DNA of 8,861 nucleotides from Candidatus Sericytochromatia bacterium (GTDB taxonomy: Bacteria > Cyanobacteriota > Sericytochromatia > JACMPN01): contig JACMPN010000268.1 of the NCBI GenBank assembly GCA_014377495.1, positions 1-8,861 of the forward strand. The letters run 5' to 3'. The first letter of the stretch is position 1, and each line of letters starts with the position of its first letter. The notes below the pieces were generated by a model. It made no database searches, had not been told where the DNA came from, and saw only the letters and a program-made list of their open reading frames with translations. Positions 1 to 6,055 of this stretch are shown one piece after another. Both the position numbers and the translations under genes were made by a program.

Positions 1-93
1 CTTGAGGCGGCCCGGCGTGCCGACGACCATGTCGACGCCGCGGCGCAGGGCGTTTTCCTGGGGGCCGAGGCCGACGCCGCCATAAATGGCGAT
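1..93 (-). pseudogene. Inverted fragment of a DEAD-box helicase N-terminal domain
   Basis: Read on the minus strand from 93 down to 1, an open frame of 31 codons gives a typical stretch of the first RecA-like domain of DEAD-box RNA helicases. It begins IAIYGGVGLGPQ, which is the GG motif region, and ends GTPGRLK, which is motif Ib (TPGR). The frame stays open to the left window edge, so the piece probably continues outside. It faces away from the helicase C-terminal half that starts at 86. In a normal gene these residues lie roughly 140 codons upstream of that half, on the same strand. The simplest reading is that both pieces belong to one helicase gene that has suffered an internal inversion or a chimeric join. 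A second, separate helicase gene is possible but less likely given the exact abutment. The motif recognition is firm; the cause is inference. Confidence 0.75.
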
Positions 94-1102
94 CGTCTTT
101 ACCCGCATGAAGCACGAAACCAAGCGGATCGCCCTGAAGCTCGAGAAGGCAGCGGGGATCATGGCCGGTTACCTGAACGGCAACATGTCCCAGAATGCCC
201 GCAACACGATGCTCGACCGGTTTCGCTCCGGTGAACTGCACTACTTGATCGCCACCGACGTGGCGGCCCGGGGCCTGCATATCGACGGATTGACCCACGT
301 CATCCATTACGCCGTCCCCACGGTGGTGGAGACCTACATCCACCGCAGCGGCCGGACCGGTCGGGCCGGTGCTTCCGCTGAGACGATCATCTTCGTCACC
401 CCCGAAGCCGAGTCCGACTTCAAGGCGATCTGCCGCAACGTCGAATTCTCCGAGATCCTCGGCTCGCGTCTCGGTCTGCCGGATCGCACCCCCCAGGATG
501 GCCTCGGTGGCGGATCCCGGCCGTCGTCCCGTGGCCGTGGCGATCGGCGCCCCGACCGTGCGGCGGAACCCCGTGCCGGTGGCGACGCCGGTCGCGGTCG
601 CGGTGCCAGTGAGGGACCCCGTGAAGGATCCCGTCGTCCCCGGACGGCCCCTGCCACGGGCGAGCAGCCCCGGCCCCAGGGTGAGCGGACCCGTTCGTCC
701 AGCGATGCCCCCCGCCTGGCCGCAGACAATCCCCGTTCGGCCGCTCCCAAGCCCCGTGTGGCGGGCGAACCGCTTCGCGGTGGCCAAGGCCCCCGTCAGG
801 GTGGCGATCAGGGTCGTTCCGGCCAGGCTCCCCGTCAAGGTGGTGATCAAGCCCGCAGCGCCCAGGGCCCCCGTCAGGGTGGCGAACAGCCCCGTGCCGG
901 CCAGGCACCACGCCCGGCGGGCGAACGGTCCCGCCCGTCCGGCGACAATCCCCGTGGCGCCGGTGATCAGGCTCGCACGCCCAACGAGGGTCGTGGACCG
1001 AAACCTGCTGCCCAGCCGTCGCCGCCGATCGCCCGCAACAACCCCGACTCGATGAACAGCACCTGGGATCGGGCCTACCCGGGTCGCCAACGCGGCTCTT
1101 AG
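86..1102 (+). CDS. DEAD-box RNA helicase, C-terminal half (5' part missing)
   Basis: This encodes the second RecA-like domain of an RhlE-type ATP-dependent RNA helicase, which unwinds RNA duplexes in the cytoplasm. Visible motifs are motif IV (AIVFTR, residues 2-7), motif V (ATDVAARG, 56-63) and motif VI (HRSGRTGR, 86-93). Motifs Q, I, II (DEAD) and III are absent, so as it stands it cannot bind and hydrolyse ATP. From about residue 131 to 338 the protein is a disordered tail rich in Arg, Pro, Gly, Gln and Ala with 13-residue repeats, a usual RNA-binding style of helicase tail. The ATG at 86 is unlikely to be a native start. A TAA stands immediately before it at 83-85, it has no ribosome binding site, and those bases belong to the inverted helicase fragment on the other strand. 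Family-typical sequence begins only at about base 89. The stop is followed by a strong hairpin terminator. Family assignment is secure; the exact subfamily is not. Confidence 0.88.
   Translation: MAIVFTRMKHETKRIALKLEKAAGIMAGYLNGNMSQNARNTMLDRFRSGELHYLIATDVAARGLHIDGLTHVIHYAVPTVVETYIHRSGRTGRAGASAETIIFVTPEAESDFKAICRNVEFSEILGSRLGLPDRTPQDGLGGGSRPSSRGRGDRRPDRAAEPRAGGDAGRGRGASEGPREGSRRPRTAPATGEQPRPQGERTRSSSDAPRLAADNPRSAAPKPRVAGEPLRGGQGPRQGGDQGRSGQAPRQGGDQARSAQGPRQGGEQPRAGQAPRPAGERSRPSGDNPRGAGDQARTPNEGRGPKPAAQPSPPIARNNPDSMNSTWDRAYPGRQRGS
90..95. other. Inversion or chimera junction at CGATCG palindrome
   Basis: The six-base palindrome CGATCG is shared by both helicase pieces. On the minus strand it opens the codons ATC GCC ATT TAT that lead into the YGG motif. 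On the plus strand it sits in GCG ATC GTC TTT, which encodes motif IV. A switch of strand exactly at a self-complementary hexamer is what a microhomology-driven inversion, a fold-back amplification chimera or an assembly error would leave. The sequence alone cannot decide between them. Confidence 0.65.
659..985 (+). repeat. 13-residue tandem repeats in helicase tail
   Basis: About eight degenerate units of 13-14 codons encode residues 192-300 of the helicase, each centred on a Pro-Arg pair (R196, R210, R224, R237, R250, R263, R276, R290). The best-preserved units are residues 233-245, 246-258 and 259-271 (bases 782-898). They follow the pattern GQxPRQGG(D/E)QxR with a clean 39-base period. 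The repeats keep the reading frame, so copy-number change would lengthen or shorten the tail without breaking the gene. Confidence 0.8.
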
Positions 1103-1120
1103 ACACCCATTCACCGGTGG

Positions 1121-1162
1121 GCGAGGCCCTCCGGCAGAATCACGTCTGTCGGAGGGCCTCGC
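1121..1162 (+). terminator. Hairpin terminator after the helicase gene
   Basis: A 17-base stem (1121-1137 pairing with 1146-1162) closes an 8-base loop, with one G-T wobble and no other mismatch. It starts 18 bases after the helicase stop. The right side is followed by TGCGTTTGGGGG rather than a true T-run, so it is a strong stem with a weak tail. Being nearly symmetric, it could also stop transcripts arriving from the minus-strand operon. Confidence 0.75.
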
Positions 1163-1233
1163 TGCGTTTGGGGGGATCCCGTCCGGGACCGAGCGCCGCC
1201 GGTCCTGATCCAGGCGGCCTGGCCCTTGCACAA

Positions 1234-1268
1234 CGCCCACCCTGAGCCGTCATGGCATCAGGTGGGCG
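1234..1268 (-). terminator. Hairpin terminator after the minus-strand operon
   Basis: Bases 1234-1248 pair with 1254-1268 to give about 14 base pairs around a 5-base loop, with one single-base bulge on each side. The hairpin lies 17 bases beyond the stop of the minus-strand MBL-fold gene, where an operon terminator is expected. The minus-strand tail after the stem (TTGTGCAAGG) is not T-rich, so termination strength is uncertain. Confidence 0.55.
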
Positions 1269-1285
1269 GTGTGCTGGGTTGCGAG

Positions 1286-1930
1286 TTAGAAGGACTTGAG
1301 GCTGGTTTCCAGGGCCCTGTGAGCGCCGGCTGCGATGGGGCTGCCGTGGCTGAAAAAGGCGGCATCCAGATTTAGGTCCAGGACCTTGGGCAGACTGCGC
1401 CTGGCCAGATCGGTGTCGCCTCCCCGAAAGGCGCGCTTCGTCTGGATTTCACCTGTGCCCATTCGCAGGATGAGGCTGAGCAGAGGTTTGAGCAGGGCCG
1501 GCGGGCTCAGGTGGAAGAAAGCGTCCCCGATGAATGCCGCCCGTTTGCCGGCAATCTCGCCGTGCAGCATGCTCTCGCCGTATCCGACGCCGGGAAAGGT
1601 CATCGCTGTCAGGCCACCGGGCAGACTGTCGCCATCCCGAAACACGTGGTCCGGCTTGGGGAAATCCGGCGCTTGGCCTTCCGGCACCCAGACCTGGGCA
1701 CCGTACCGCTGGGCGAGGGCGTTGACACCGCGATCGTGGTCACCGAACGTGATCAGGAGATGATCGGGTTTTCCGAAGGCCAGGACGGCGTCCAGGTCCT
1801 GACCGGGGTCCACGGCATCGATCCAGACGGTGACCCCGTTTTGACGGAGCGCATAACTGCTGAAGGTCTTGCCGATCAAGCCCTGACCGGTCCACCAGAT
1901 CACATGATCGTCCAGAAAGCGTTTGACCAT
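1286..1930 (-). CDS. Degenerate metallo-beta-lactamase-fold protein
   Basis: A 214-residue protein that reads like a small metallo-beta-lactamase-fold hydrolase, but with most metal ligands replaced. Where the family has THxHxDH, this protein has TFGDHDR (residues 61-67), keeping only the Asp (D66). The usual TPGH region reads FPGV (112-115). The later ligand Asp is plausibly kept in IGDAFF (134-139), and a His remains in SHGSP (194-198). There is no signal peptide, so it is probably cytoplasmic. The start is set at ATG 1930, preceded by GAGGG and AAAGG; a start at 1960 would lie 5' of that site. It is the last gene of the minus-strand run, 93 bases after pssA, and is followed by a hairpin. 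Loss of the histidines suggests either a non-zinc enzyme or a binding protein. No substrate can be named. Fold assignment is from motif pattern only. Confidence 0.7.
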   Translation of the reverse strand: MVKRFLDDHVIWWTGQGLIGKTFSSYALRQNGVTVWIDAVDPGQDLDAVLAFGKPDHLLITFGDHDRGVNALAQRYGAQVWVPEGQAPDFPKPDHVFRDGDSLPGGLTAMTFPGVGYGESMLHGEIAGKRAAFIGDAFFHLSPPALLKPLLSLILRMGTGEIQTKRAFRGGDTDLARRSLPKVLDLNLDAAFFSHGSPIAAGAHRALETSLKSF

Positions 1931-1934
1931 CGTT

Positions 1935-1945
1935 CCCTCGCCTTT
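1935..1945 (-). promoter_or_regulatory. Ribosome binding site of the MBL-fold gene
   Basis: The minus strand carries AAAGGCGAGGG just before ATG 1930, with GAGGG 4 bases from the start. This places the start at 1930 rather than at the upstream ATG at 1960. Confidence 0.6.
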
Positions 1946-2023
1946 CAGCCCGTTGCGCATGGCCTCAAGGGTAACACTCCCGCTGGTGGCTGGACTCTGG
2001 TGTGTGGACAGAGCAACCGGCGG

Positions 2024-2860
2024 TTAGGTAGCGGCAGCATCCTGCCGTTTGCTGATGAGCCGGGACAGCATGGCGACGCACGGGCGATGCAGGACGTAAC
2101 CGACGAAGAGGACCGCAAAAGCAATCGCTGGCCCCAGCGCGACCAGGGCGACCGCAAGGATGGCCAGGTGCCAGGCTGGCTGCAGACGATTGAGGTAGTG
2201 CTTGGGCAGGTCCGCATAGCGGAACGTGGAGACCATCAGGGCGGCGATACTCAAGGCGATGACCGGCATGAGGCCGATCAGACCGTCGGCGAGCCTGACG
2301 GCCAGTGCACCCGTAAAGCAGGCTTGCCACCGGGGATCGTGTCGCAGGCTGCTCTCCAGGAGGATGAGTGAGGCGATGGCATTGGCAGCCGATGGGGACG
2401 GCAGACCTTTGAAGTACAGGTGGCCGCCCTCTTCGTTCATGTTCTCCGTGTTGAACCGGGCCAGGCGCACGATCGCTCCCATCAACAGCGCCCCGCCGCA
2501 GACCCAGCCGGCCGTCGCCAGCCAGGGCCCATGGACCGTGCGGGTCATGGCCGTGACCACCAGCGCCGGAGCGACGCCGAAGGTGATCACGTCGCTCAGG
2601 GAGTCCAGATTCGCCCCAAAGTCGCTGGAGGCCTTCAACAATCGCGCCAGCAGCCCGTCAAACATGTCGCAGACGAAACCGGCCAAGAGCAGCCAAGCGG
2701 CAGCCACCAGCATTTCCGGATTCAGATACATCTGGGTTTGTGGGTCGATCCGCAAGTGGCTGATCAGGACGATGGCCGTGAAGCCGCATGCCGCATTGCC
2801 CAAAGTCACAACGCTGGGCACGGCGACCCACCAGTTGCGGGGAGGCGAAGAAGGCGTCAT
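2024..2860 (-). CDS. pssA: CDP-diacylglycerol--serine O-phosphatidyltransferase
   Basis: A 278-residue integral membrane enzyme of the CDP-alcohol phosphatidyltransferase family. By family, it joins serine to CDP-diacylglycerol to make phosphatidylserine, the precursor of phosphatidylethanolamine. The full family signature DxxDGxxAR(x8)GxxxDxxxD is intact: D65, D68, G69, A72, R73, G82, D86 and D90. A second hallmark of the serine subclass, FKGLPSPSAA, spans 150-159. Several hydrophobic helices are visible (about 12-34, 51-64, 91-105, 115-130, 192-212 and 229-257). The start is ATG 2860 because AAAGGA lies 7 bases before it; extending to GTG 3010 would add a 50-residue Arg/Pro-rich head unlike the family. 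It follows iorB after a 162-base gap on the same strand and precedes the MBL-fold gene. The gap is long enough for its own promoter, but I see no clear one. Substrate serine is inferred from the motif subclass; CDP-glycerol relatives are less likely. Confidence 0.9.
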   Translation of the reverse strand: MTPSSPPRNWWVAVPSVVTLGNAACGFTAIVLISHLRIDPQTQMYLNPEMLVAAAWLLLAGFVCDMFDGLLARLLKASSDFGANLDSLSDVITFGVAPALVVTAMTRTVHGPWLATAGWVCGGALLMGAIVRLARFNTENMNEEGGHLYFKGLPSPSAANAIASLILLESSLRHDPRWQACFTGALAVRLADGLIGLMPVIALSIAALMVSTFRYADLPKHYLNRLQPAWHLAILAVALVALGPAIAFAVLFVGYVLHRPCVAMLSRLISKRQDAAAT

Positions 2861-2867
2861 GGCTCGA

Positions 2868-2873
2868 TCCTTT
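2868..2873 (-). promoter_or_regulatory. Ribosome binding site of pssA
   Basis: AAAGGA on the minus strand, 7 bases before ATG 2860. It decides the start in favour of the 278-residue form over the upstream GTG at 3010. Confidence 0.65.
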
Positions 2874-3000
2874 GCGTGGGGGGCCGGCTGTCTCTGCTGT
2901 CTTGCCCATCTCCGGAACGGGACAGGCGGACGGATGCTCGTGACTGGATGGTAGCGATTCCTCACCGCATGGGGCAATCCTGCCGCCAGGCGGTCAAGGC

Positions 3001-3021
3001 CACCGGGCACGTCGTCCGGTG
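3001..3021 (-). terminator. Weak hairpin just after iorB
   Basis: CACCGG (3001-3006) and CCGGTG (3016-3021) form a 6-base stem with a 9-base loop directly after the iorB stop. No T-run follows. It could attenuate transcription between iorB and pssA or be a chance repeat in GC-rich DNA. Confidence 0.25.
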
Positions 3022-3022
3022 A

Positions 3023-5248
3023 TCAGGACTGGAAGTACTTGCTCACTGGCAGGTCCCGGATCCGCCTGCCGCTCGCCGCAAATATGGCATTGCACAGTGC
3101 CGGTGCGATCGGCGGCACGCCAGGCTCTCCGACCCCCGTGGGGGCGGCGTCGCTCTCGATCAGGTGCATGTGGATCTCGGGGCACTCGGACATGCGCAGG
3201 ACCTGGTAGTTGTGGAAATTGCTCTGCTGCACGGCGCCGTTGGCGAGGGTGATTTCCCCGTGCAGGGCGGCCGACAGGCCAAACACGACGCTGCCCTGCA
3301 TCTGGGCAATCACCGAATCCGGATTGACGGCCAGACCGCAGTCGATCCCGATGTGGACCCGGGGGACGGAGACGCCCGACTCGGTGACGACCGTCTCGAT
3401 GAGCACCGCCACGTAGCTGAGGAAGCTGTAATGGGCGGCGAACCCCTGCCCGGACCCTTTGGCCTGGGGTTTGCCCCAGCCGCCCCGCTCGGCAACCGTC
3501 TCGATGACTTTTGCCAGACGTCTGCGATCAAACTGATGCACGCCCGTCTTGCCCCAGGCGGGCGTGGGGTCACCTTCAAGCAGGGCCAGCCGCATTTTGA
3601 CGGGGTCCCGTTTCGTCGCGTGGGCGATCTCGTCGATGAAGCTGTTCACAGCAAAGGCATGGAACAGGTTGCAAACCGAGCGGAGCCAGCCGATGCGCAC
3701 GTCACTTTTGACGGCGGCGCCCTCACAGCGGATGTTCGGGATGCGGTAGGGCAGGTTGGTGACGCCCATAGTCATTTCGAAGTCGTGGGGTTCCCAGGAC
3801 ATGGGGAGCACCGGGGCGACCAGCGCCGGAATAAACAGTGACTGAATCGTCGGAAACACGCTGCGGTGGTGCCAGCCGGTGAGGGCGCCGGAACCGTCCA
3901 CGGTGGCGGTCAGCTTTTGGCGGCTTTCGGCGTGGTAAATGCCGTGCTGGATCTCGTCTTCCCGGGTCCAGGTCACCTTGACGGGGCGCTTCAGCTCCCG
4001 GGCGACGGCGACGGCTTCCAGGATGAAGTCGGGCTGTGATTTGCGGCCGAAGCCGCCACCCAGAAAGGTGACGTGGAGGGTCACCTTGTCCGGCGGCAGG
4101 TGCAGCAGGGCGGCCACGGCGGCCTTGGCCCGCTGGGGATCCTGGCTGGGCGCCCAGATCTCGCACCGGCCCGGGGTGAGCCGGACGGTGCAGACGGGCG
4201 GTTCCATCGGCGCATGGACGAGATATGGGGCGTTGTACTGGGCCTCGATGACCCGGCTGCCCGACGTCCGCTGGGCGTCGACGTCGCCCTCGTTGCGGTA
4301 GACCCTGCAAGGCTGTTGCAATCGGGCATCCATCGTGGCCCGGAGCGTGTCGCTGCCGCCCAGTGGCGGTTGGTCCCAGGTGATCTTCAGGGCTTTACGC
4401 CCCTGCAGGGCGGTCCAGGTGTTGTCGGCGACGACGGCCACACCTTCGTTCGTCAGGCTGGGATCGCCCATGGCGGGCAGCGGGATGACCCGGACCACGC
4501 CGGGCACGGCCAGGGCCGGCGCCGGGTCGTAGGCTTTCAATCGGGTCCCCCGGGCGGGCGCCCGTTCGATGCTGGCATAGAGCATCCCGTCCAGGTGCAC
4601 GTCGATCCCGAAGACGGCCGTGCCCGAGGTGATCGCTCCCAGGTCCCGGCTGACCTGCGGTTTGCCGATGAGGCGGAACTCGCCACGAGACTTCAGGCGG
4701 GGGTTTTTGGGCACCGGCATGGCGGCTGCGGCAGCGATCAACTCGCCATAGCGCAGGCTGCGGCCAGTGGCATCGTGGATGACGTGTCCCTGGCTGGTGC
4801 GGCAGGCCTCGACCGGCACGTGCCACGTGGCGGCGGCGGCTTGGACGAGCATCGCCCGGGCCGTCGCCCCCATCTGCCGCAAGGGGACAAAGAAGTCCCG
4901 CACGCTTTTGCTGCCGTCGGTGTTCTGATCGCCGAAGCGGGCATCGCCATTGGCCTGAACAAGGACGATCTGGGGCCAGTCGACATCCAGTTCCTCGGCC
5001 AGCAGCATGGCCATGGCCGTCCGGGTGCCCTGGCCCATCTCGGAGCGGTGGCACATCAGGGTGATCGGGCCCGTCTCGGGGATGGCGATGAACTCGTTGG
5101 GCATGAAGTGGCTGAGCGTCGCCGCTTCGGCCACCCGGGCCCGCATCGGCAGCCATGTGCCGCCCATGCCGACGAGCAGGGCACTGCCGAACCAGAGACC
5201 GGAGGTTTTGAGGAACGAGCGGCGGGTAATGCGACGGAGCGTGATCAC
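3023..5248 (-). CDS. iorB: Molybdenum hydroxylase large subunit, IorB-type
   Basis: A 741-residue molybdopterin-binding subunit of the xanthine dehydrogenase superfamily, closest in layout to isoquinoline 1-oxidoreductase beta subunits and periplasmic aldehyde oxidases. Such enzymes hydroxylate N-heteroaromatics or oxidise aldehydes with water as the oxygen source. A Tat signal opens the protein (TRRSFLK, R9-R10, then a hydrophobic stretch to about residue 34), so the folded enzyme is exported with its cofactor. Cofactor-binding segments include EMGQGTRTAMA (70-80) and GGGFGRK (397-403). The GVGEPG motif (705-710) holds the conserved base Glu708. The length matches the IorB group. The GTG start at 5248 overlaps the iorA stop as GTGA, with GGAG 8 bases upstream, implying translational coupling and a 1:1 complex. 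No cytochrome c, FAD subunit, XdhC-like maturation gene or MoCo gene is adjacent. The real substrate cannot be told from sequence, so the gene symbol follows family usage. Confidence 0.9.
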   Translation of the reverse strand: MITLRRITRRSFLKTSGLWFGSALLVGMGGTWLPMRARVAEAATLSHFMPNEFIAIPETGPITLMCHRSEMGQGTRTAMAMLLAEELDVDWPQIVLVQANGDARFGDQNTDGSKSVRDFFVPLRQMGATARAMLVQAAAATWHVPVEACRTSQGHVIHDATGRSLRYGELIAAAAAMPVPKNPRLKSRGEFRLIGKPQVSRDLGAITSGTAVFGIDVHLDGMLYASIERAPARGTRLKAYDPAPALAVPGVVRVIPLPAMGDPSLTNEGVAVVADNTWTALQGRKALKITWDQPPLGGSDTLRATMDARLQQPCRVYRNEGDVDAQRTSGSRVIEAQYNAPYLVHAPMEPPVCTVRLTPGRCEIWAPSQDPQRAKAAVAALLHLPPDKVTLHVTFLGGGFGRKSQPDFILEAVAVARELKRPVKVTWTREDEIQHGIYHAESRQKLTATVDGSGALTGWHHRSVFPTIQSLFIPALVAPVLPMSWEPHDFEMTMGVTNLPYRIPNIRCEGAAVKSDVRIGWLRSVCNLFHAFAVNSFIDEIAHATKRDPVKMRLALLEGDPTPAWGKTGVHQFDRRRLAKVIETVAERGGWGKPQAKGSGQGFAAHYSFLSYVAVLIETVVTESGVSVPRVHIGIDCGLAVNPDSVIAQMQGSVVFGLSAALHGEITLANGAVQQSNFHNYQVLRMSECPEIHMHLIESDAAPTGVGEPGVPPIAPALCNAIFAASGRRIRDLPVSKYFQS

Positions 5249-5697
5249 GGCGTGATCTCCCGGGCGGCGGTCAGGATGGCGTTTTTGATGCGGGGGTAAG
5301 TGCCGCAGCGGCAGATGTTGCCGGCCATGGCCGAGTCGATGTCCGCATCGGTCGGGCGCTTTTTTTCAGCGAGCAGCGCACAGGCACTCATGATCTGCCC
5401 GGATTGGCAATAGCCGCACTGCGGGACGTTCAGGGCTTCCCATGCCTGTTTGACGGGGTGACTCTGGGGGACGCCCTCGATCGTCGTCACGTGGCGGCCG
5501 GCAGCGTCACCGATCGGGGTGACGCAGGACCGGATCGGTTGACCGTCCAGATGGACGGTACAGGCCCCACAGAGGGACATCCCGCACCCAAACTTGGTCC
5601 CGGTCAGGTGCAGGTCGTCCCGCAGGGCCCAAAGCAGCGGCATGTCGGGATTGCTGTTCAGCTGTGTTTTCGTCCCGTTGACGACTAGTTCGATCAC
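5245..5697 (-). CDS. iorA: 2Fe-2S subunit of molybdenum hydroxylase, IorA-type
   Basis: A 150-residue iron-sulfur subunit carrying two 2Fe-2S clusters that take electrons from the molybdenum centre of IorB. The N-terminal plant-ferredoxin-like cluster uses C38, C43, C46 and C58 (CGMSLCGAC followed by C). The C-terminal helical cluster uses C94, C97, C129 and C131 (CGYC and CRC). All eight ligands are present and the length is normal for the family. It has no signal peptide, so it is probably carried across the membrane with the Tat-tagged partner. The start is GTG 5697, with AAAGGTGG ending 6 bases before it. It is the first gene of the minus-strand run. The region upstream holds an inverted repeat that may control it. 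Confidence 0.93.
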   Translation of the reverse strand: MIELVVNGTKTQLNSNPDMPLLWALRDDLHLTGTKFGCGMSLCGACTVHLDGQPIRSCVTPIGDAAGRHVTTIEGVPQSHPVKQAWEALNVPQCGYCQSGQIMSACALLAEKKRPTDADIDSAMAGNICRCGTYPRIKNAILTAAREITP

Positions 5698-5720
5698 ACC
5701 AGGCCACCTTTCGTCCCATA

Positions 5721-5760
5721 CCCGCCAAGTTTAACAAGGCCGGGCGGTCGCGTTGGCGGG
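5721..5760. promoter_or_regulatory. Inverted repeat, possible operator upstream of iorA
   Basis: CCCGCCAA (5721-5728) and TTGGCGGG (5753-5760) are perfect inverted copies separated by 24 bases. The pair lies 24 bases upstream of the iorA start in the divergent intergenic region. The only AT-rich patch there (AAGTTTAACAA, 5727-5737) overlaps the left arm. It reads TTGTTAAACTT on the iorA strand and could serve as a -10 region. An operator overlapping the iorA promoter is a reasonable guess. No regulator gene is in the window. Confidence 0.4.
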
Positions 5761-5967
5761 ATGGCTGCATATATGGCGGCGGAGGGTGGGATGTGCTACC
5801 CCCTGCTGGAAAACGGTCCCAAGAGCCACCAGATGCGCCTGCACGCCGGCGAAGAGCATCGGGCGGCCCGTCTGGTCCTGGCGCAAATGAGGGCCGTTCG
5901 TCACCCCCAACCGGGGACGGCGCTGGGAATCAGTGTGGATGGTCTCATCAGGGCGATGCCTTCGTGA
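5761..5967 (+). pseudogene. Truncated hemerythrin-like (HHE domain) fragment
   Basis: A 68-codon frame whose middle matches the core of hemerythrin-like HHE domains: AAYMAAEGGMCYPLL (residues 2-16), then HAGEEH (28-33), then a helix LVLAQMRAV. In intact relatives the first motif is HxxxE followed by YP; here the His is Tyr (Y4, codon TAT, one base from CAT) while E8, Y13, P14 and H33 remain. The N-terminal helix with the first His, and the final HxxxE motif, are both missing; the frame stops at 5965. Codon third positions are GC-rich as in real genes here, so the reading frame was coding. The ATG at 5761 has no ribosome site; ATG 5791 is preceded by GGAGGG. It would not bind a di-iron centre, so a gene remnant is the best reading; a short expressed protein cannot be excluded. 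Bases 5968-6055 beyond it hold no gene. Confidence 0.45.
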
Positions 5968-6055
5968 CTGGCATTTGACCGGTTCGGGGTGCATGATACG
6001 TGTCGCTGTTTTTGCCATTCCGGCGGATGACAGGCGTGCAGGGGGCACATTGGCG

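Noticed and set aside
369..1106. Overlapping open frames on both strands across the helicase tail
   Set aside because: They come from the low-complexity, GC-rich tail; no family motif, and the plus-strand helicase frame explains the region.
1170..1220. Short inverted repeats in the gap between the helicase and MBL terminators
   Set aside because: Stems of only 4-5 bases in very GC-rich DNA, easily expected by chance.
2992..2999. TTGACC on the minus strand as a pssA promoter -35 box
   Set aside because: At 17 bases downstream the sequence is CCCCAT, not a -10 element. GC-rich bacteria often use divergent promoters, so absence of a clear site does not exclude one.
2861..3010. N-terminal extension of pssA to GTG 3010
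   Set aside because: The extra 50 residues are Arg/Pro-rich and unlike the family, and AAAGGA sits correctly in front of ATG 2860.
4073..5299. Long plus-strand open frame of 408 codons opposite iorB/iorA
   Set aside because: It is antisense to two genes with complete motif sets and shows only Gly/His/Asp/Arg-rich shadow composition typical of the complement of GC-rich coding DNA.
5975..6003. TTGACC as a -35 box for the PPTase gene
   Set aside because: No acceptable -10 hexamer lies at 16-18 bases; the nearest candidates match at only two positions or need a spacing of 11-14.
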